In this document: piece after piece, positions 16,405 through 25,057 of the stretch
Layout of the letters: each line of letters starts with the position of its first letter
Numbering within the stretch: position 1 is the stretch's first letter
Origin: Bryobacterales bacterium
Lineage (GTDB): Bacteria; Acidobacteriota; Terriglobia; Bryobacterales; Bryobacteraceae
Length of the DNA stretch: 64,000 nt
Direction: 5' to 3'
NCBI GenBank assembly: GCA_020847975.1
Contig: JADLBD010000282.1
Location: 1 to 64,000 of the forward strand
The notes under the pieces: generated by a model
Database searches by the model: none
Told to the model about the DNA's origin: nothing
What the model saw: the letters and a program-made list of their open reading frames with translations, nothing else
Made by a program: the position numbers and the translations under genes

Positions 16405-17604
16405 CTATTCCGGATACTGAGGGTAAAAAGGGCGCAACGGCGACGGCGGAATGCGGAATTCTCTGACGGCATCGCGATTCACATCGAGTCCCAGGCCGGG
16501 GCCTTGCGGCACATCGATATAGCCGTCGCGAATCGTAAACAGCGACTTACTGTTGAGGACCTTGAGCGCGGGACTCCACTGCTCCTCGGGTAGAAACGGC
16601 GGAGTCACAATTGCCAGTTCCTGCCAGGGAACGCCGATCGCCGCGCCCGCCTGGAGCCAGCCGGCAACGCGCAACCCCATGGCGCCGTGCATGACGATGG
16701 GCCGGTGGAACGATTCGGCCAGCGCGGCGATCTTCCGGATCATGGAAAGGCCGCCGCACAGGATGGGGTCCGGTTGCAGGATATCGTACGATCCTTGCAC
16801 GCAGCACTCCCGGTAGGCGTCGAGGCCCTGGAATCGTTCGCCGCCGGTAATCGCAATATCCACTTCGCGGGCCAGCCGGGCGGGGGAGAAGAAATCGTCG
16901 CGGGCGAAGGGCTCTTCGAGCCACGCCACGCTGTGTTTCTCGAGCGCGCGCGCTACGGCGAGCGCGGTGGGGTAGCTCCACAACCCGTTCAGATCGGCGG
17001 TGCGGTCCACCATGATGGAGAAATCGGGGCCCACGGCGGCGCGGATCTCGCCGCAGGCATCGGCGTCGCGAATCGCATCGGGACGCCAGGCCCGGATTTT
17101 GAGTCCGGAATAGCCGGCTTTCCTGATGCGTAGGGCCATGTCCGCCTGTTGCTGGAAGGTGACGTGGGATTGATCGGCCTTCCCCTTCCAGACGCACGTG
17201 AGGTAGACCCGGAGGCGCGACGGGCCGCCGCCGAAGAGACGATAGACAGGCTCGTTGGCGATCTTTCCGATGGCGTCCCAGATGGCATGCTCGACACCGG
17301 CCCATAGGGCGAGCCCGGCTTTCAGGTGACGGCCGATGTCGAACAAATCCTGGCCCACGAGGGCGCGGCGGATCCGGTCGAGCACGCGGAAATCCGCGCC
17401 GCGATCGAAGCAATAGCCGCGGACTCCGGCGTCGGTTTCCACTTCATAGAAGGTGTAGCGGGAGTATTTGCCGGCTTCCAATTCCTCACGCGGGGTGGGA
17501 ATTTCTATCGGGAAGATATCGACGTTCCGGATCTTTGCCGGGCTGGCGGCAGCCGCCGCGGACAGGGTGGTGAGGAATGTTCTCCTCGACAGGGAAGCGG
17601 GCAT
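16405..17604 (-). CDS. Second enolase-superfamily enzyme, exported
   Basis: A 399-residue protein read from ATG at 17604, five bases after the TonB receptor gene ends, so translation may depend on coupling; no clear Shine-Dalgarno is present. The leader MPASLSRRTFLTTLSAAAAAS has the twin-arginine pattern. Catalytic features are KIRAWRPD, metal ligands in MVDRTADLNG, AWLEEPFARDD and ITGGERFQG, and His in VMHGAMG. It shares the mandelate-racemase-type layout with its neighbour but is clearly a different lineage, closer in look to galactonate or gluconate-type dehydratases (inference). The two enzymes probably act on successive or related sugar acids imported by the receptor. Confidence 0.84.
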   Translation of the reverse strand: MPASLSRRTFLTTLSAAAAASPAKIRNVDIFPIEIPTPREELEAGKYSRYTFYEVETDAGVRGYCFDRGADFRVLDRIRRALVGQDLFDIGRHLKAGLALWAGVEHAIWDAIGKIANEPVYRLFGGGPSRLRVYLTCVWKGKADQSHVTFQQQADMALRIRKAGYSGLKIRAWRPDAIRDADACGEIRAAVGPDFSIMVDRTADLNGLWSYPTALAVARALEKHSVAWLEEPFARDDFFSPARLAREVDIAITGGERFQGLDAYRECCVQGSYDILQPDPILCGGLSMIRKIAALAESFHRPIVMHGAMGLRVAGWLQAGAAIGVPWQELAIVTPPFLPEEQWSPALKVLNSKSLFTIRDGYIDVPQGPGLGLDVNRDAVREFRIPPSPLRPFYPQYPE

Positions 17605-17609
17605 GGGCG

Positions 17610-20600
17610 TCAGAACAAGTATTTTACGCCGAACTGCATCTCGCGCATGGTGCGCGCGGAAGTGATCTTGCCGAAGGTGGCCGCCGAGCGCACATCCGTT
17701 GCGGGCGCCGCAAAGTTGGGATGATTGGGAAAGTTGAAGGCCTCGAAGCGAAACTCCACTCGGTGATGTTCGCGGATGGCGGTCTCTTTGGTAAGCGAGA
17801 AATCCCACTGCTTCAGTCCGGGCGTGGTAAGCAGATTGCGGCCGGTGTTGCCGAAGCGGTAGAGCAGTTCGGGGTTGGTGGCGTTGAACGCGGCGGCATT
17901 CCAGAAGTTGTCCGGCGTACGGTTGGCGGGAATGGGGCTGATTCCGCTTGCGTCGGGCACATTGGGCGTACCGATCTGCAGCGGATCGCCGATCTGGCCG
18001 ACGTTGATCGGTGTTCCGTCCGATAGCGTGATGATGCTGCCCAACTGCCATCCTCCCACGAGATAGTTTGCGGCGCGGCTTCCTGAAAGGAATTTCTTTC
18101 CCTTGCCGAAGGGGAGTTCATAGAGCAGGGAAGAGACGAAGCGGTGGCCGTTGTGGAATTGCGAAAGCGAGTGTTCGCGGCGCAGGTTGTAGTTATCGGT
18201 GGCGAACTGATTCTCGCCCGTGTTGTTGCGAATGGAACTGCCCTGATCGGTTGCCTTCGACCAGGTGAAGCCGGCGAGATAGGTAAGCCCTTTGGCGAAG
18301 CGCCGCTGCGCTTTGAGCGCGAGTCCGTGGTAGTTGGAATTGGCGTGGCTGTCCACGGTCTGAATCAATCCGTAGGCCGGGAAGGGCGAGCGCTGGAGCA
18401 GCGAGCGCGAGTCGTTGGGTCCCTTGCGCAGCACCGGCTGGTTCCATACGCGTAGCAACTCGAGTTTATGCCCGCCGTTGCCGAGGTAGCCCACCTCGAA
18501 GACGGTGTCCTGCCCGATTTGGCGCTGGACATTGAACAGCCACTGGATGATGTAGGGCGTGCGGCGGTTGGTGTTGTTGGCCAGAGTGAAGGTCGGGCCC
18601 TGGCAGGGGCCGGTGTAGTTGGCGCAGTTGCCGCCCTCGTATTTCCAGGGGTCGCTGAAGTTGGCGTTCGGCTTCTCCGAGTCGGCGGTAAACTGCGAGC
18701 GGCCGCCCACGTTACGCGTCAGGTCAAAGCGCGCCTCGACGATGTCCTGCACATAGAAAACGCCGGCTCCGGTGCGCACGGTCCAGTTTTCCGTGGGCCG
18801 GTAGGCAAGGCTGACACGCGGGGCGAGGTCGTTATAGTCTTTCTTCACTGTTTCCGGGCCGAGGAGGTCATCGCCTGTGGTGGTGGGGACGCCGTCGTTG
18901 AAACGGAATGGCAATCCTTCGTGGAAGTCGCCCTTGCCGGGCCGGATCATGACCGGAACTTTTGCCCCGGGAACGAGATCGCCATTGTACACGCCGGAGT
19001 CGTAAACAATCACGTTCATGATGCCGCGGTATTTGTCGTGGTAAGGCGGCGTGAACTCATAGCGCAGGCCGAGTTCGGCGGTGAGCTTCGGAGTAATCCG
19101 CCAGGTGTCCTGGAAGTAGGCGGAAAGCACCGTGGCGCGGAACAGGCCGTTTGAAAAGACACGGGCGCGCGTGGGTGTGGAGACTTCACCAAGCAGGTAG
19201 TCGGCAAACGGATGTCCGGTGACGGCGCGGTTTGCGGGGTCCATGGTGGCGATGGTGCCGAAACCGAAACTGCCGCGGGTGAAGGCGTTGCCGGTCTCAT
19301 TGTAGCGGTCGCGGCGAATCTCGCCGCCGAAGCGGAAGGAGTGCTTGCCGCGGATAATGGACATGTTGTCGATCCACTGAAAGATCGCGGTGCGTCCGAC
19401 GAAGGGGCCGTTGCCCTGTTCGCCGAAGCCGCTCAGGCCGAGTCCCAGTCCGATGGAAGGCGTGCCATAGGAAAGAGGCACGGGTGAGGCGAGGCCCTTG
19501 ATGCCGAGTTCGCCGGTGACGTCGCGCTTGTAGGCATAGAACCGAGCCTGGTCATTCTTGAACTCCGTAAAGCCGAAGCGGAATTCGTTGACCACGGTGG
19601 GAGTGAAGGTGCGGATGTTGCTTAGCAACGCCTGCTTTGTGCGGGTAAGGATGTTGGCTTCCTGATCCTCGAAATCGGCAATTTCCTTGTAGTCCTCGTC
19701 GCTCCAGCTATAGCGGCCGAACCATGTGGATTTAACGTCTTCCGTATAGTCGATGCGCTGATTGAACTGCTCCCAGGTAATGGGTCGCGGGCGCTGACGC
19801 ACGAAGTTGCCGAGGATGTTATCGCCGGGCCGCTGTGACTTCGGATAGAACTCGAGCAGTTTGGCGGAAATCGGATGGAAGCGGCTGGTGGGAATGATGT
19901 TGTTGGGAAAAGGAGTGGCGGATACGGCGCGCGGATTTCCCGCGGCATCGGTTGAGTACACGCGGCTGGACGGATCAAAGACGTTGCGGCCGGAGGCGCT
20001 GAAGTCACCAGCCCGCATGCGGTCGGGAGCTACGTTTGCAAGGCCCTGCAATGTTTTCTCCTCGCGCAGAGTCTCGAAGTTCGACATGAAGAAGAGTTTG
20101 TCGCGTATGAGGCGGCCGCCGAGCGTGAAACCGAACTGGTTGCGCAGGAACGGGTTCTTATCGCCGACCTTTTTGTATTCCTTCGCGTCCAGGCTGTCGC
20201 TGCGGACGAACTCGAACAGCGTTCCGTGGAAGTCATTGGCGCCGGCCTTGGTGGCTACGTTGATCTGCACGGCGGCGCGGCCGAACTCCGCCGAATAGAC
20301 GCCGGTCTCGACCTTGAATTCCTGCAATGCGTCGATGGAAGGCTGGAGCGCGTAGATGTTGTAGCTCATGTCGGTGTTCTCGAGTCCGTCGAGAGTGTAG
20401 TGGTTGAACTGATTTCGCGCACCCGCCACCGATAGCGATTTTTCCGTGCGTGTACCGCCCTTGCGGGCCGCGGCTTCGCCGCCCGCGCCCTGCTCGGCGG
20501 AGACGTTCGGGCTCAGGGCCACCATCTGCAGGTAGTTCCGCCCGTTCAGGGGAAGTTCCACGATGCGGCGGTTGTCGATCACCGTCCCCACCGTTCCGCT

Positions 20601-20984
20601 CTCGGTAGTGAGCAGCGGGGCGCCTCCCTGAACTTCGATGGATTCGGTGACGCTGCCGACTTCAATGATGAAGTTCACGCGCACGGAGTCGGCTACCTGA
20701 AGGCGCACGTCGCCGCGCGTCGCTGCTTTGAACCCTTCCTTTTCCACGCGGATGGAGTAGACTCCCGGCGGCAGGAAGGGCGCGGTGTAGTTGCCGGTTT
20801 CGTTGGTTTCGACGCGGCGCACCTGGCCGGTGGCGGTGTTGGTCACCACGACAGTGGCAGCGCCGACGACGGCGCTGGTGGAATCGGTAACGGTACCGGT
20901 AATTTCCCCGAAGGTTTGGGAGAATGCTGGGAAGGCGAGAATCGATACGCCGATGAGGCGGGCAAGAAGTGGCAGTTTGTGCAT
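17610..20984 (-). CDS. Oar-like TonB-dependent receptor
   Basis: A 1124-residue outer-membrane receptor. A signal peptide (LIGVSILAFPAFSQ) is followed by a carboxypeptidase-regulatory-like domain at about 25-115 (GEITGTVTDSTSAVV; NETGNYTAPFLPPGVYSI), a plug at about 125-270 (ELPLNGRNYLQMVALSP; VYSAEFGRAAVQINVATKAG) and a beta-barrel ending in FGVKYLF with a terminal Phe. Such receptors are numerous in Acidobacteriota and are thought to import large or complex ligands. It heads an operon with two exported enolase-superfamily enzymes. A sigma70-like promoter lies upstream. No SusD-like lipoprotein is nearby. Confidence 0.92.
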   Translation of the reverse strand: MHKLPLLARLIGVSILAFPAFSQTFGEITGTVTDSTSAVVGAATVVVTNTATGQVRRVETNETGNYTAPFLPPGVYSIRVEKEGFKAATRGDVRLQVADSVRVNFIIEVGSVTESIEVQGGAPLLTTESGTVGTVIDNRRIVELPLNGRNYLQMVALSPNVSAEQGAGGEAAARKGGTRTEKSLSVAGARNQFNHYTLDGLENTDMSYNIYALQPSIDALQEFKVETGVYSAEFGRAAVQINVATKAGANDFHGTLFEFVRSDSLDAKEYKKVGDKNPFLRNQFGFTLGGRLIRDKLFFMSNFETLREEKTLQGLANVAPDRMRAGDFSASGRNVFDPSSRVYSTDAAGNPRAVSATPFPNNIIPTSRFHPISAKLLEFYPKSQRPGDNILGNFVRQRPRPITWEQFNQRIDYTEDVKSTWFGRYSWSDEDYKEIADFEDQEANILTRTKQALLSNIRTFTPTVVNEFRFGFTEFKNDQARFYAYKRDVTGELGIKGLASPVPLSYGTPSIGLGLGLSGFGEQGNGPFVGRTAIFQWIDNMSIIRGKHSFRFGGEIRRDRYNETGNAFTRGSFGFGTIATMDPANRAVTGHPFADYLLGEVSTPTRARVFSNGLFRATVLSAYFQDTWRITPKLTAELGLRYEFTPPYHDKYRGIMNVIVYDSGVYNGDLVPGAKVPVMIRPGKGDFHEGLPFRFNDGVPTTTGDDLLGPETVKKDYNDLAPRVSLAYRPTENWTVRTGAGVFYVQDIVEARFDLTRNVGGRSQFTADSEKPNANFSDPWKYEGGNCANYTGPCQGPTFTLANNTNRRTPYIIQWLFNVQRQIGQDTVFEVGYLGNGGHKLELLRVWNQPVLRKGPNDSRSLLQRSPFPAYGLIQTVDSHANSNYHGLALKAQRRFAKGLTYLAGFTWSKATDQGSSIRNNTGENQFATDNYNLRREHSLSQFHNGHRFVSSLLYELPFGKGKKFLSGSRAANYLVGGWQLGSIITLSDGTPINVGQIGDPLQIGTPNVPDASGISPIPANRTPDNFWNAAAFNATNPELLYRFGNTGRNLLTTPGLKQWDFSLTKETAIREHHRVEFRFEAFNFPNHPNFAAPATDVRSAATFGKITSARTMREMQFGVKYLF

Positions 20985-21006
20985 TGAAGGCTCCGGATGG
21001 GGTGAG

Positions 21007-21036
21007 AGTCTATCAACGCAGGGAGGAGGAAGTCAA
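21007..21036 (-). promoter_or_regulatory. Candidate sigma70-type promoter for the receptor operon
   Basis: Read on the minus strand, TTGACT (21036-21031) is followed after 18 bases by TAGACT (21012-21007). It lies just upstream of the TonB receptor start at 20984 and directly next to a 28-base perfect palindrome. Judged by consensus only. Confidence 0.45.
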
Positions 21037-21037
21037 A

Positions 21038-21065
21038 CGCTCCCATCGCTTAAGCGATGGGAGCG
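21038..21065 (-). terminator. Perfect 28-base palindrome, terminator or operator
   Basis: CGCTCCCATCGCTT at 21038-21051 is exactly complementary to AAGCGATGGGAGCG at 21052-21065. On the minus strand the GC-rich stem is followed by TTTGAC, so it could terminate the glycine-zipper gene that ends at 21093. It also abuts the -35 of the next gene, so it may double as a binding site. The T-run is short, which weakens the terminator reading. Confidence 0.5.
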
Positions 21066-21092
21066 CATAAGTTCTCGGAAATTACGCTTCTT

Positions 21093-22088
21093 CTAACGGC
21101 GCCAACCACCCCGCCCGCGGAATCCTCCTCCAAATCCACGGTAGAACCGGGGTCCTGAGAAATAGTAGAAGCTCGGTCCCCAGCCGTAGTAATACGGCGA
21201 GTAGAAGGGCGAGTAGAAGAACGGATCGTAACCGTAGTAATAAGGAGCGGGCGGCGCGGGCCGTGAAACCCGTTGTTGCAGACGGGGCTCATAATCCTGC
21301 TGCCTCACGGGTTGGAAGGCCTGCGCGGAATTTTCCGTGTTGATGGTGAGTGGAGCGAGTGTCCGGAACGTAAGAACGGCTTCGGGATAGATTTCGGTAG
21401 CCCTTCCCCGCGTCAAGAGAACGCCGATGGTGGACGCAGCGGCTCCGGCAATGGCTCCCATGCCCGCGCCAAAGCCGCCGGCGGCGGCAGCGCCGATGGC
21501 GGCGCCGGTACCGGTGGTCACTCCAATCGCAGTGGCATCACGGCCCTTGGACGTGCCGCCGTTGTATTCCACTAACTGAGAGCGGATGGGGATTTGCTGT
21601 CCATCGACAAGGCTGATCTCCGTGAGTTCAATGCCAAGCCGGGAAGTGCCTTTGGAGCGGCCGGCTTTTTCCGCTTCGGCAACGCGTCCGGCGATGGTCT
21701 GTCCGCGGCGCGCCACCACGAGTCCGTTGACCACGAGCGGTTGAACGAGCGTACCCGTAAAGACGTCGCCTGGCTGGTTGTGATCACTCGAGATGGGCTG
21801 GTCCACGCGGACTTTCAACCACGTCCCAGCCGGCATGATGAGTTGGGAGGGAGGGGGTGCGCCCTGCTCGGTGGGTGGGGGTTCAGGCGTGGCGGGTTCT
21901 TCGTTCGCAACAGCGGAGTTGCCGGGAGGTGGCGCGGCATCTCTCCGTGGCGTGGCTTCCCCGAATTTCCGCCAGCCTGTTGCCGGGGGTGGTGACGGCG
22001 GAACCGGTTGCTGCGCGTAGAGGGGAACCAGTTCCGCGAACAAGCCCGCCAGCACAAGGGAGGTTAGAAATGTATTCTGAGCGCGCAT
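21093..22088 (-). CDS. Glycine-zipper, proline-rich envelope protein
   Basis: A 331-residue secreted protein, start at ATG 22088 giving the signal peptide NTFLTSLVLAGLFAELVPLYA. Residues about 20-75 are proline-rich. The middle has a stable beta domain (GTWLKVRVDQPISSDHNQPGD; GLVVARRGQTIAGRV) typical of acidobacterial proteins. Residues about 185-225 form a glycine zipper (TGTGAAIGAAAAGGFGAGMG), a membrane-associating motif found in outer-membrane and surface proteins. The C-terminus is rich in Tyr, Phe and Gly (YYYGYDPFFYSPFY) and ends in Arg-Gly repeats. Function unknown; a structural envelope role is inferred. Confidence 0.72.
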   Translation of the reverse strand: MRAQNTFLTSLVLAGLFAELVPLYAQQPVPPSPPPATGWRKFGEATPRRDAAPPPGNSAVANEEPATPEPPPTEQGAPPPSQLIMPAGTWLKVRVDQPISSDHNQPGDVFTGTLVQPLVVNGLVVARRGQTIAGRVAEAEKAGRSKGTSRLGIELTEISLVDGQQIPIRSQLVEYNGGTSKGRDATAIGVTTGTGAAIGAAAAGGFGAGMGAIAGAAASTIGVLLTRGRATEIYPEAVLTFRTLAPLTINTENSAQAFQPVRQQDYEPRLQQRVSRPAPPAPYYYGYDPFFYSPFYSPYYYGWGPSFYYFSGPRFYRGFGGGFRGRGGWRR

Positions 22089-22199
22089 ACACTCTTGGTG
22101 GAGCAATTTGGCTGCCAGGCTGTAAGTGATTATTAATCAATCGGTAGCCAACCGGCTCCATGGTTCAGATCGGCCAGAGTGGTTGGTTTCAGCCACCAT

Positions 22200-23033
22200 T
22201 CAACGGCTCTGCTGCTTCAGCGTATGGAGATAGGCCTGCTCCCGTTCCTCGACGTATGCCCGGTATCCGGCGGGATCGACGAACGGGTTCCGGGAGGAAT
22301 CCTTGTGCAGCAGAGCCGCCTTCTCCGCCATGCCGTAGTAGGCGCCGTGGGCGCCGAGAAAGATATCGCAGTGCAGAGCCTTCAGTACCTTGAATGTGCG
22401 CGCGTAGTCAGCGGCTATGCCCGGATAGACTTTGTTGTTCACCAACTGAAAGCCGGGGTTCACGTTGGGACTCCCCACGATGACGACATCGTAGCTCTTG
22501 CCGCGATCGTTGGCCTTCATGGTCCAGGTGGTGCACCCGCGGGTGTGTCCCGGCGTGAGATGCGCCGACAGTGTAACGCCGCCGAGCGTCACCGTATCGC
22601 CGTCCTTCAATACCCGGTCTACCTTACAGGGCTTCCAGCCGCCCTTGTACAGGTACTGTCCTTCACCTCCTGATTCCACAACCTTTTCGTCCCCCTCCAT
22701 GATGTATACCTTCGCCCCCGTCAATTCCTTGACCAGCGCATTGCCTTCGACATGATCGCCATGCGCATGGCTGTTGAGCAGGATTTTCACGTCGATGAAT
22801 TTGAAGCCGAGCTTCTCGACGTTGGCGCGGATGATGGGTACTGTACGCTCGAAACTCGAGTTGATGAGGATATGTCCCTGGCTGGTCGTGATGAGGTAGG
22901 TGGAAAGGCCCTTGGAACCGACGTAGTAGAGGTTATCCGCAATTCGATGAGGCGGGAAAGGATCGTTCCAATCGCTCTGGGCGCATAAGGGGAGTGTGGC
23001 TAACAAAAGGGCCGAAGGGAAGCAGAAACGCAT
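22200..23033 (-). CDS. Subclass B3-like metallo-beta-lactamase
   Basis: A 277-residue periplasmic protein with a signal peptide (MRFCFPSALLLATLPLCAQ); the start at 23033 is chosen for this leader. It carries the zinc motif NSHAHGDHVEG (HxHxDH), the second His in LTPGHTRGCTTWTM, and a third in FLGAHGAYYGM, the arrangement of subclass B3 enzymes. The PGHTxGxTTW segment is typical of B3. B3 enzymes hydrolyse penicillins, cephalosporins and carbapenems; environmental relatives may have other hydrolase roles. It follows a methyltransferase gene by 7 bases and is probably co-transcribed. Whether it gives resistance cannot be told from sequence. Confidence 0.82.
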   Translation of the reverse strand: MRFCFPSALLLATLPLCAQSDWNDPFPPHRIADNLYYVGSKGLSTYLITTSQGHILINSSFERTVPIIRANVEKLGFKFIDVKILLNSHAHGDHVEGNALVKELTGAKVYIMEGDEKVVESGGEGQYLYKGGWKPCKVDRVLKDGDTVTLGGVTLSAHLTPGHTRGCTTWTMKANDRGKSYDVVIVGSPNVNPGFQLVNNKVYPGIAADYARTFKVLKALHCDIFLGAHGAYYGMAEKAALLHKDSSRNPFVDPAGYRAYVEEREQAYLHTLKQQSR

Positions 23034-23040
23034 TTCTGAA

Positions 23041-23889
23041 TTATATGCCTCGGGCGCGCGGCGGGACGTCCGACCCACCCTCACGCAGCAGTTGCCGTTT
23101 TTCGTAGTGCGGGGGGACGGAAAGGGAAAGCACGGGCTCGGAGAGTTTACCCTGCCTGCGGCGGCTGACGAGCCGTAAGTAGCCCAGGTAGTCCCCGCGA
23201 TCGGCCTCGAGCACATGGATCTCTTGATCATTTTCAGGAGCGACGGCTCTCAACCAGTCCAGCCACAAGTGCCACCCATCGGGCAGCGTACCGGCCAATT
23301 GAATGTCCACGATGCCGGTCCGGTCCCAGTGCCGCCGCCACCAGGTTACGGAATGCAGGCACCAGTGGTCCTGCGTCCACCACTCCTGAAGGTGCTCCGG
23401 CAATGGGCCTTCTATCTCCCGCAGGAGTCCGGCCCCGGCGATCCCAATCTGCCCTCCCGGCTTGACGAACCGGGCCAGATAATTGAGATACAGGTCGTCT
23501 GTCCCGTAGTAAACGAAAGAATCGATGCCCACTATGGCATCGAAGAACTCCTCAGCGAAGGGAAGCGCCCGCGCATCCGCGTGGAGCGGAAACACACTCT
23601 CCTCGACGCCTGCGTCACGGATGCGTTGCAGGTTCTCCGAGGCGTTGAACCAGAGATCCACGGCCCAAACCTGCGCTCCGAATTCACGGTGCAAAAAGAT
23701 CGAGGACGCCGCCCGGCCGCAGCCGAGATCCAACACCCGCATGCCGGGACGCAGGTCCATTTCCTCCGCCAGCCACTCGGCGATCCACAATGGATTGGCG
23801 GCGCCGCTGGCGCTGGCGATCAGCCATTCAGGGTGATAACGGGAGGACCGGGGAAAGCGCGCGGAAAGGAGGCGGGTATCTCGAGGCAT
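23041..23889 (-). CDS. Class I SAM-dependent methyltransferase
   Basis: A 282-residue cytoplasmic protein. The SAM-binding motif I is VLDLGCGRAASSIFL near residue 53, followed by an acidic end of strand two (VWAVDLW) and motif ARALPFAEEFFDAIVGIDSF. The protein begins with about 40 residues before the Rossmann fold and ends with a variable, tryptophan-rich substrate region (WWTQDHWCLHSVTWWRRHW). Small-molecule methylation is likely; substrate unknown. It is the first gene of a two-gene unit with the B3-like beta-lactamase, which might reflect an antibiotic-related role, but this is speculative. Confidence 0.82.
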   Translation of the reverse strand: MPRDTRLLSARFPRSSRYHPEWLIASASGAANPLWIAEWLAEEMDLRPGMRVLDLGCGRAASSIFLHREFGAQVWAVDLWFNASENLQRIRDAGVEESVFPLHADARALPFAEEFFDAIVGIDSFVYYGTDDLYLNYLARFVKPGGQIGIAGAGLLREIEGPLPEHLQEWWTQDHWCLHSVTWWRRHWDRTGIVDIQLAGTLPDGWHLWLDWLRAVAPENDQEIHVLEADRGDYLGYLRLVSRRRQGKLSEPVLSLSVPPHYEKRQLLREGGSDVPPRARGI

Positions 23890-24038
23890 GGGGAATGATA
23901 CCGGTTACCGCGACGGGCGGCAAGATCGGGAGCCGAACAGGCGGCGAAGAAATTTCTTGACTACTGTTTCAAGCTGGTGAATTCTGTAACCGGGTCTTCA
24001 CAAACGGCGCCGAAGCGCGACGCGGCCCGAGGTCCGGC

Positions 24039-24443
24039 GTGAGGAGGTTGGCCTTGCTCGCACAAGTGATGATGTTGCTGCTCTTTCAAAGTGATAGAGT
24101 CCGACAGATGGACGCGGTGGAGCTGGCGAACACGGCACGTGCGCGTGCCTTCGAGGGGGAGCGTAAAGACATCCCGGAGAAGGAGAAGCGGGAGTTCGAG
24201 CGGAAGTTCAACGACTTTGTGAGCAAACTGGCGGCTTTCACAGAAGAGTATAACGGGTCGAAGGGGCAGGTATGGCCGGCCAGGAAAGCCGAAGCGGTCA
24301 CAAAGGCCTTCGAGGCATTGCGGGAAACAGAGAGTTGGAAGGCGCGGGGGGCCGGTTCCATGAAACCCTCCGCGCGGGAGGCGATGCTGCCCGCGCCGGA
24401 GGCGCGGCACGAACCGGCGCGGGCAGCAGTGGATGAAAAGTAA
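24039..24443 (+). CDS. Small protein with hydrophobic N-terminus, unknown function
   Basis: A 134-residue frame read from GTG at 24039. The first 17 residues are hydrophobic (LALLAQVMMLLLF), suggesting a signal or anchor, after which the protein is highly charged and helical (EKEKREFERKFNDFVSKLAAF). The C-terminal 30 residues are Ala/Pro/Glu-rich and probably disordered. No family is recognised. The reading frame is not contradicted by anything on the other strand, and codon use looks like coding. It is convergent with mscL, and a foldback repeat lies between them. Confidence 0.5.
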   Translation: MRRLALLAQVMMLLLFQSDRVRQMDAVELANTARARAFEGERKDIPEKEKREFERKFNDFVSKLAAFTEEYNGSKGQVWPARKAEAVTKAFEALRETESWKARGAGSMKPSAREAMLPAPEARHEPARAAVDEK

Positions 24444-24449
24444 CCTTCC

Positions 24450-24580
24450 AGCCTAGGCCCAATCCGGTTCACTTAATTAAGTGGCGGGACGGAAATGCGT
24501 CAAGACGCATTTGTAGCATGAAGGGGACAGGCCAGGAGGCCTATCCCACTTCTCGCTAAATGAACGGTATTGAGCCTAGG
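24450..24580. repeat. Foldback (MITE/REP-like) element with ~42-base imperfect terminal inverted repeats
   Basis: The left end (AGCCTAGGCCCAATCCGG at 24450) and the reverse complement of the right end (GGCCTAGGCTCAATACCG, from 24580 inward) align over about 42 bases with few differences. Inside are the perfect palindrome CACTTAATTAAGTG (24470-24483), the hairpin AAATGCGTC-AA-GACGCATTT (24493-24512) and an imperfect stem around AGGCC-AGGA-GGCCT. The whole could fold into one long structure. The right end overlaps the mscL stop codon. It may be a mobile non-autonomous element or a structured bidirectional terminator between two convergent genes. Confidence 0.72.
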
Positions 24581-24932
24581 CCGCCGGAGCGGGCTTGGCT
24601 CCCCGCAGTTTGTTCACATAGCGGATCACCATGAAGATTACGAAAGCTACGATGAAAAAGTCGAGGCATGTCTGGATGAAGATGCCGTAGTTGAGAGTGG
24701 GCGCACCGGCAGCCTTGGCGGCGGCGAGTGTGGGATGTCCATTCCCGCTGAGGTCAATGAAAAGATTGTTGAAGTCCACCTTTCCGAGCAGGAGCCCGAT
24801 CGGCGGCATGATGACGTCGGTGGTAAGCGAGGTGGCGATCTTTCCGAAAGCCCCGCCGACAATGACGCCAACGGCCATGTCCACCACGCTTCCCTTCATT
24901 GCAAATTCCTGGAATTCGCTGGCTAGTGACAT
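24576..24932 (-). CDS. mscL: Large-conductance mechanosensitive channel MscL
   Basis: A 118-residue integral inner-membrane protein. It opens with FQEFAMKGSVVDMAVGVIVGGAFGKIATSL, split across the amphipathic N-helix and pore-lining first membrane helix, where the small-residue GVIVGGAFG face is diagnostic. A periplasmic loop with FNNLFIDLSG follows, then the second membrane helix (FFIVAFVIFMVIRYVN) and a short basic/Ala-Pro tail. MscL forms a homopentamer that releases solutes during hypo-osmotic shock. The C-terminal cytoplasmic helix is short compared with the Escherichia coli protein. The stop codon lies inside the right repeat of the foldback element. Confidence 0.96.
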   Translation of the reverse strand: MSLASEFQEFAMKGSVVDMAVGVIVGGAFGKIATSLTTDVIMPPIGLLLGKVDFNNLFIDLSGNGHPTLAAAKAAGAPTLNYGIFIQTCLDFFIVAFVIFMVIRYVNKLRGAKPAPAA

Positions 24933-25057
24933 ATCTGTCTTCTCCCTTACGAACGAATACGCCCAGTCCGGTAGTTATAGCAGAAGAGGCGCATCGCGGT
25001 AAACAGGTTTTCCCGGCAGGTTTCCCCGGCTCCCGAGGAGGAGTTGTAGGGGGTATC

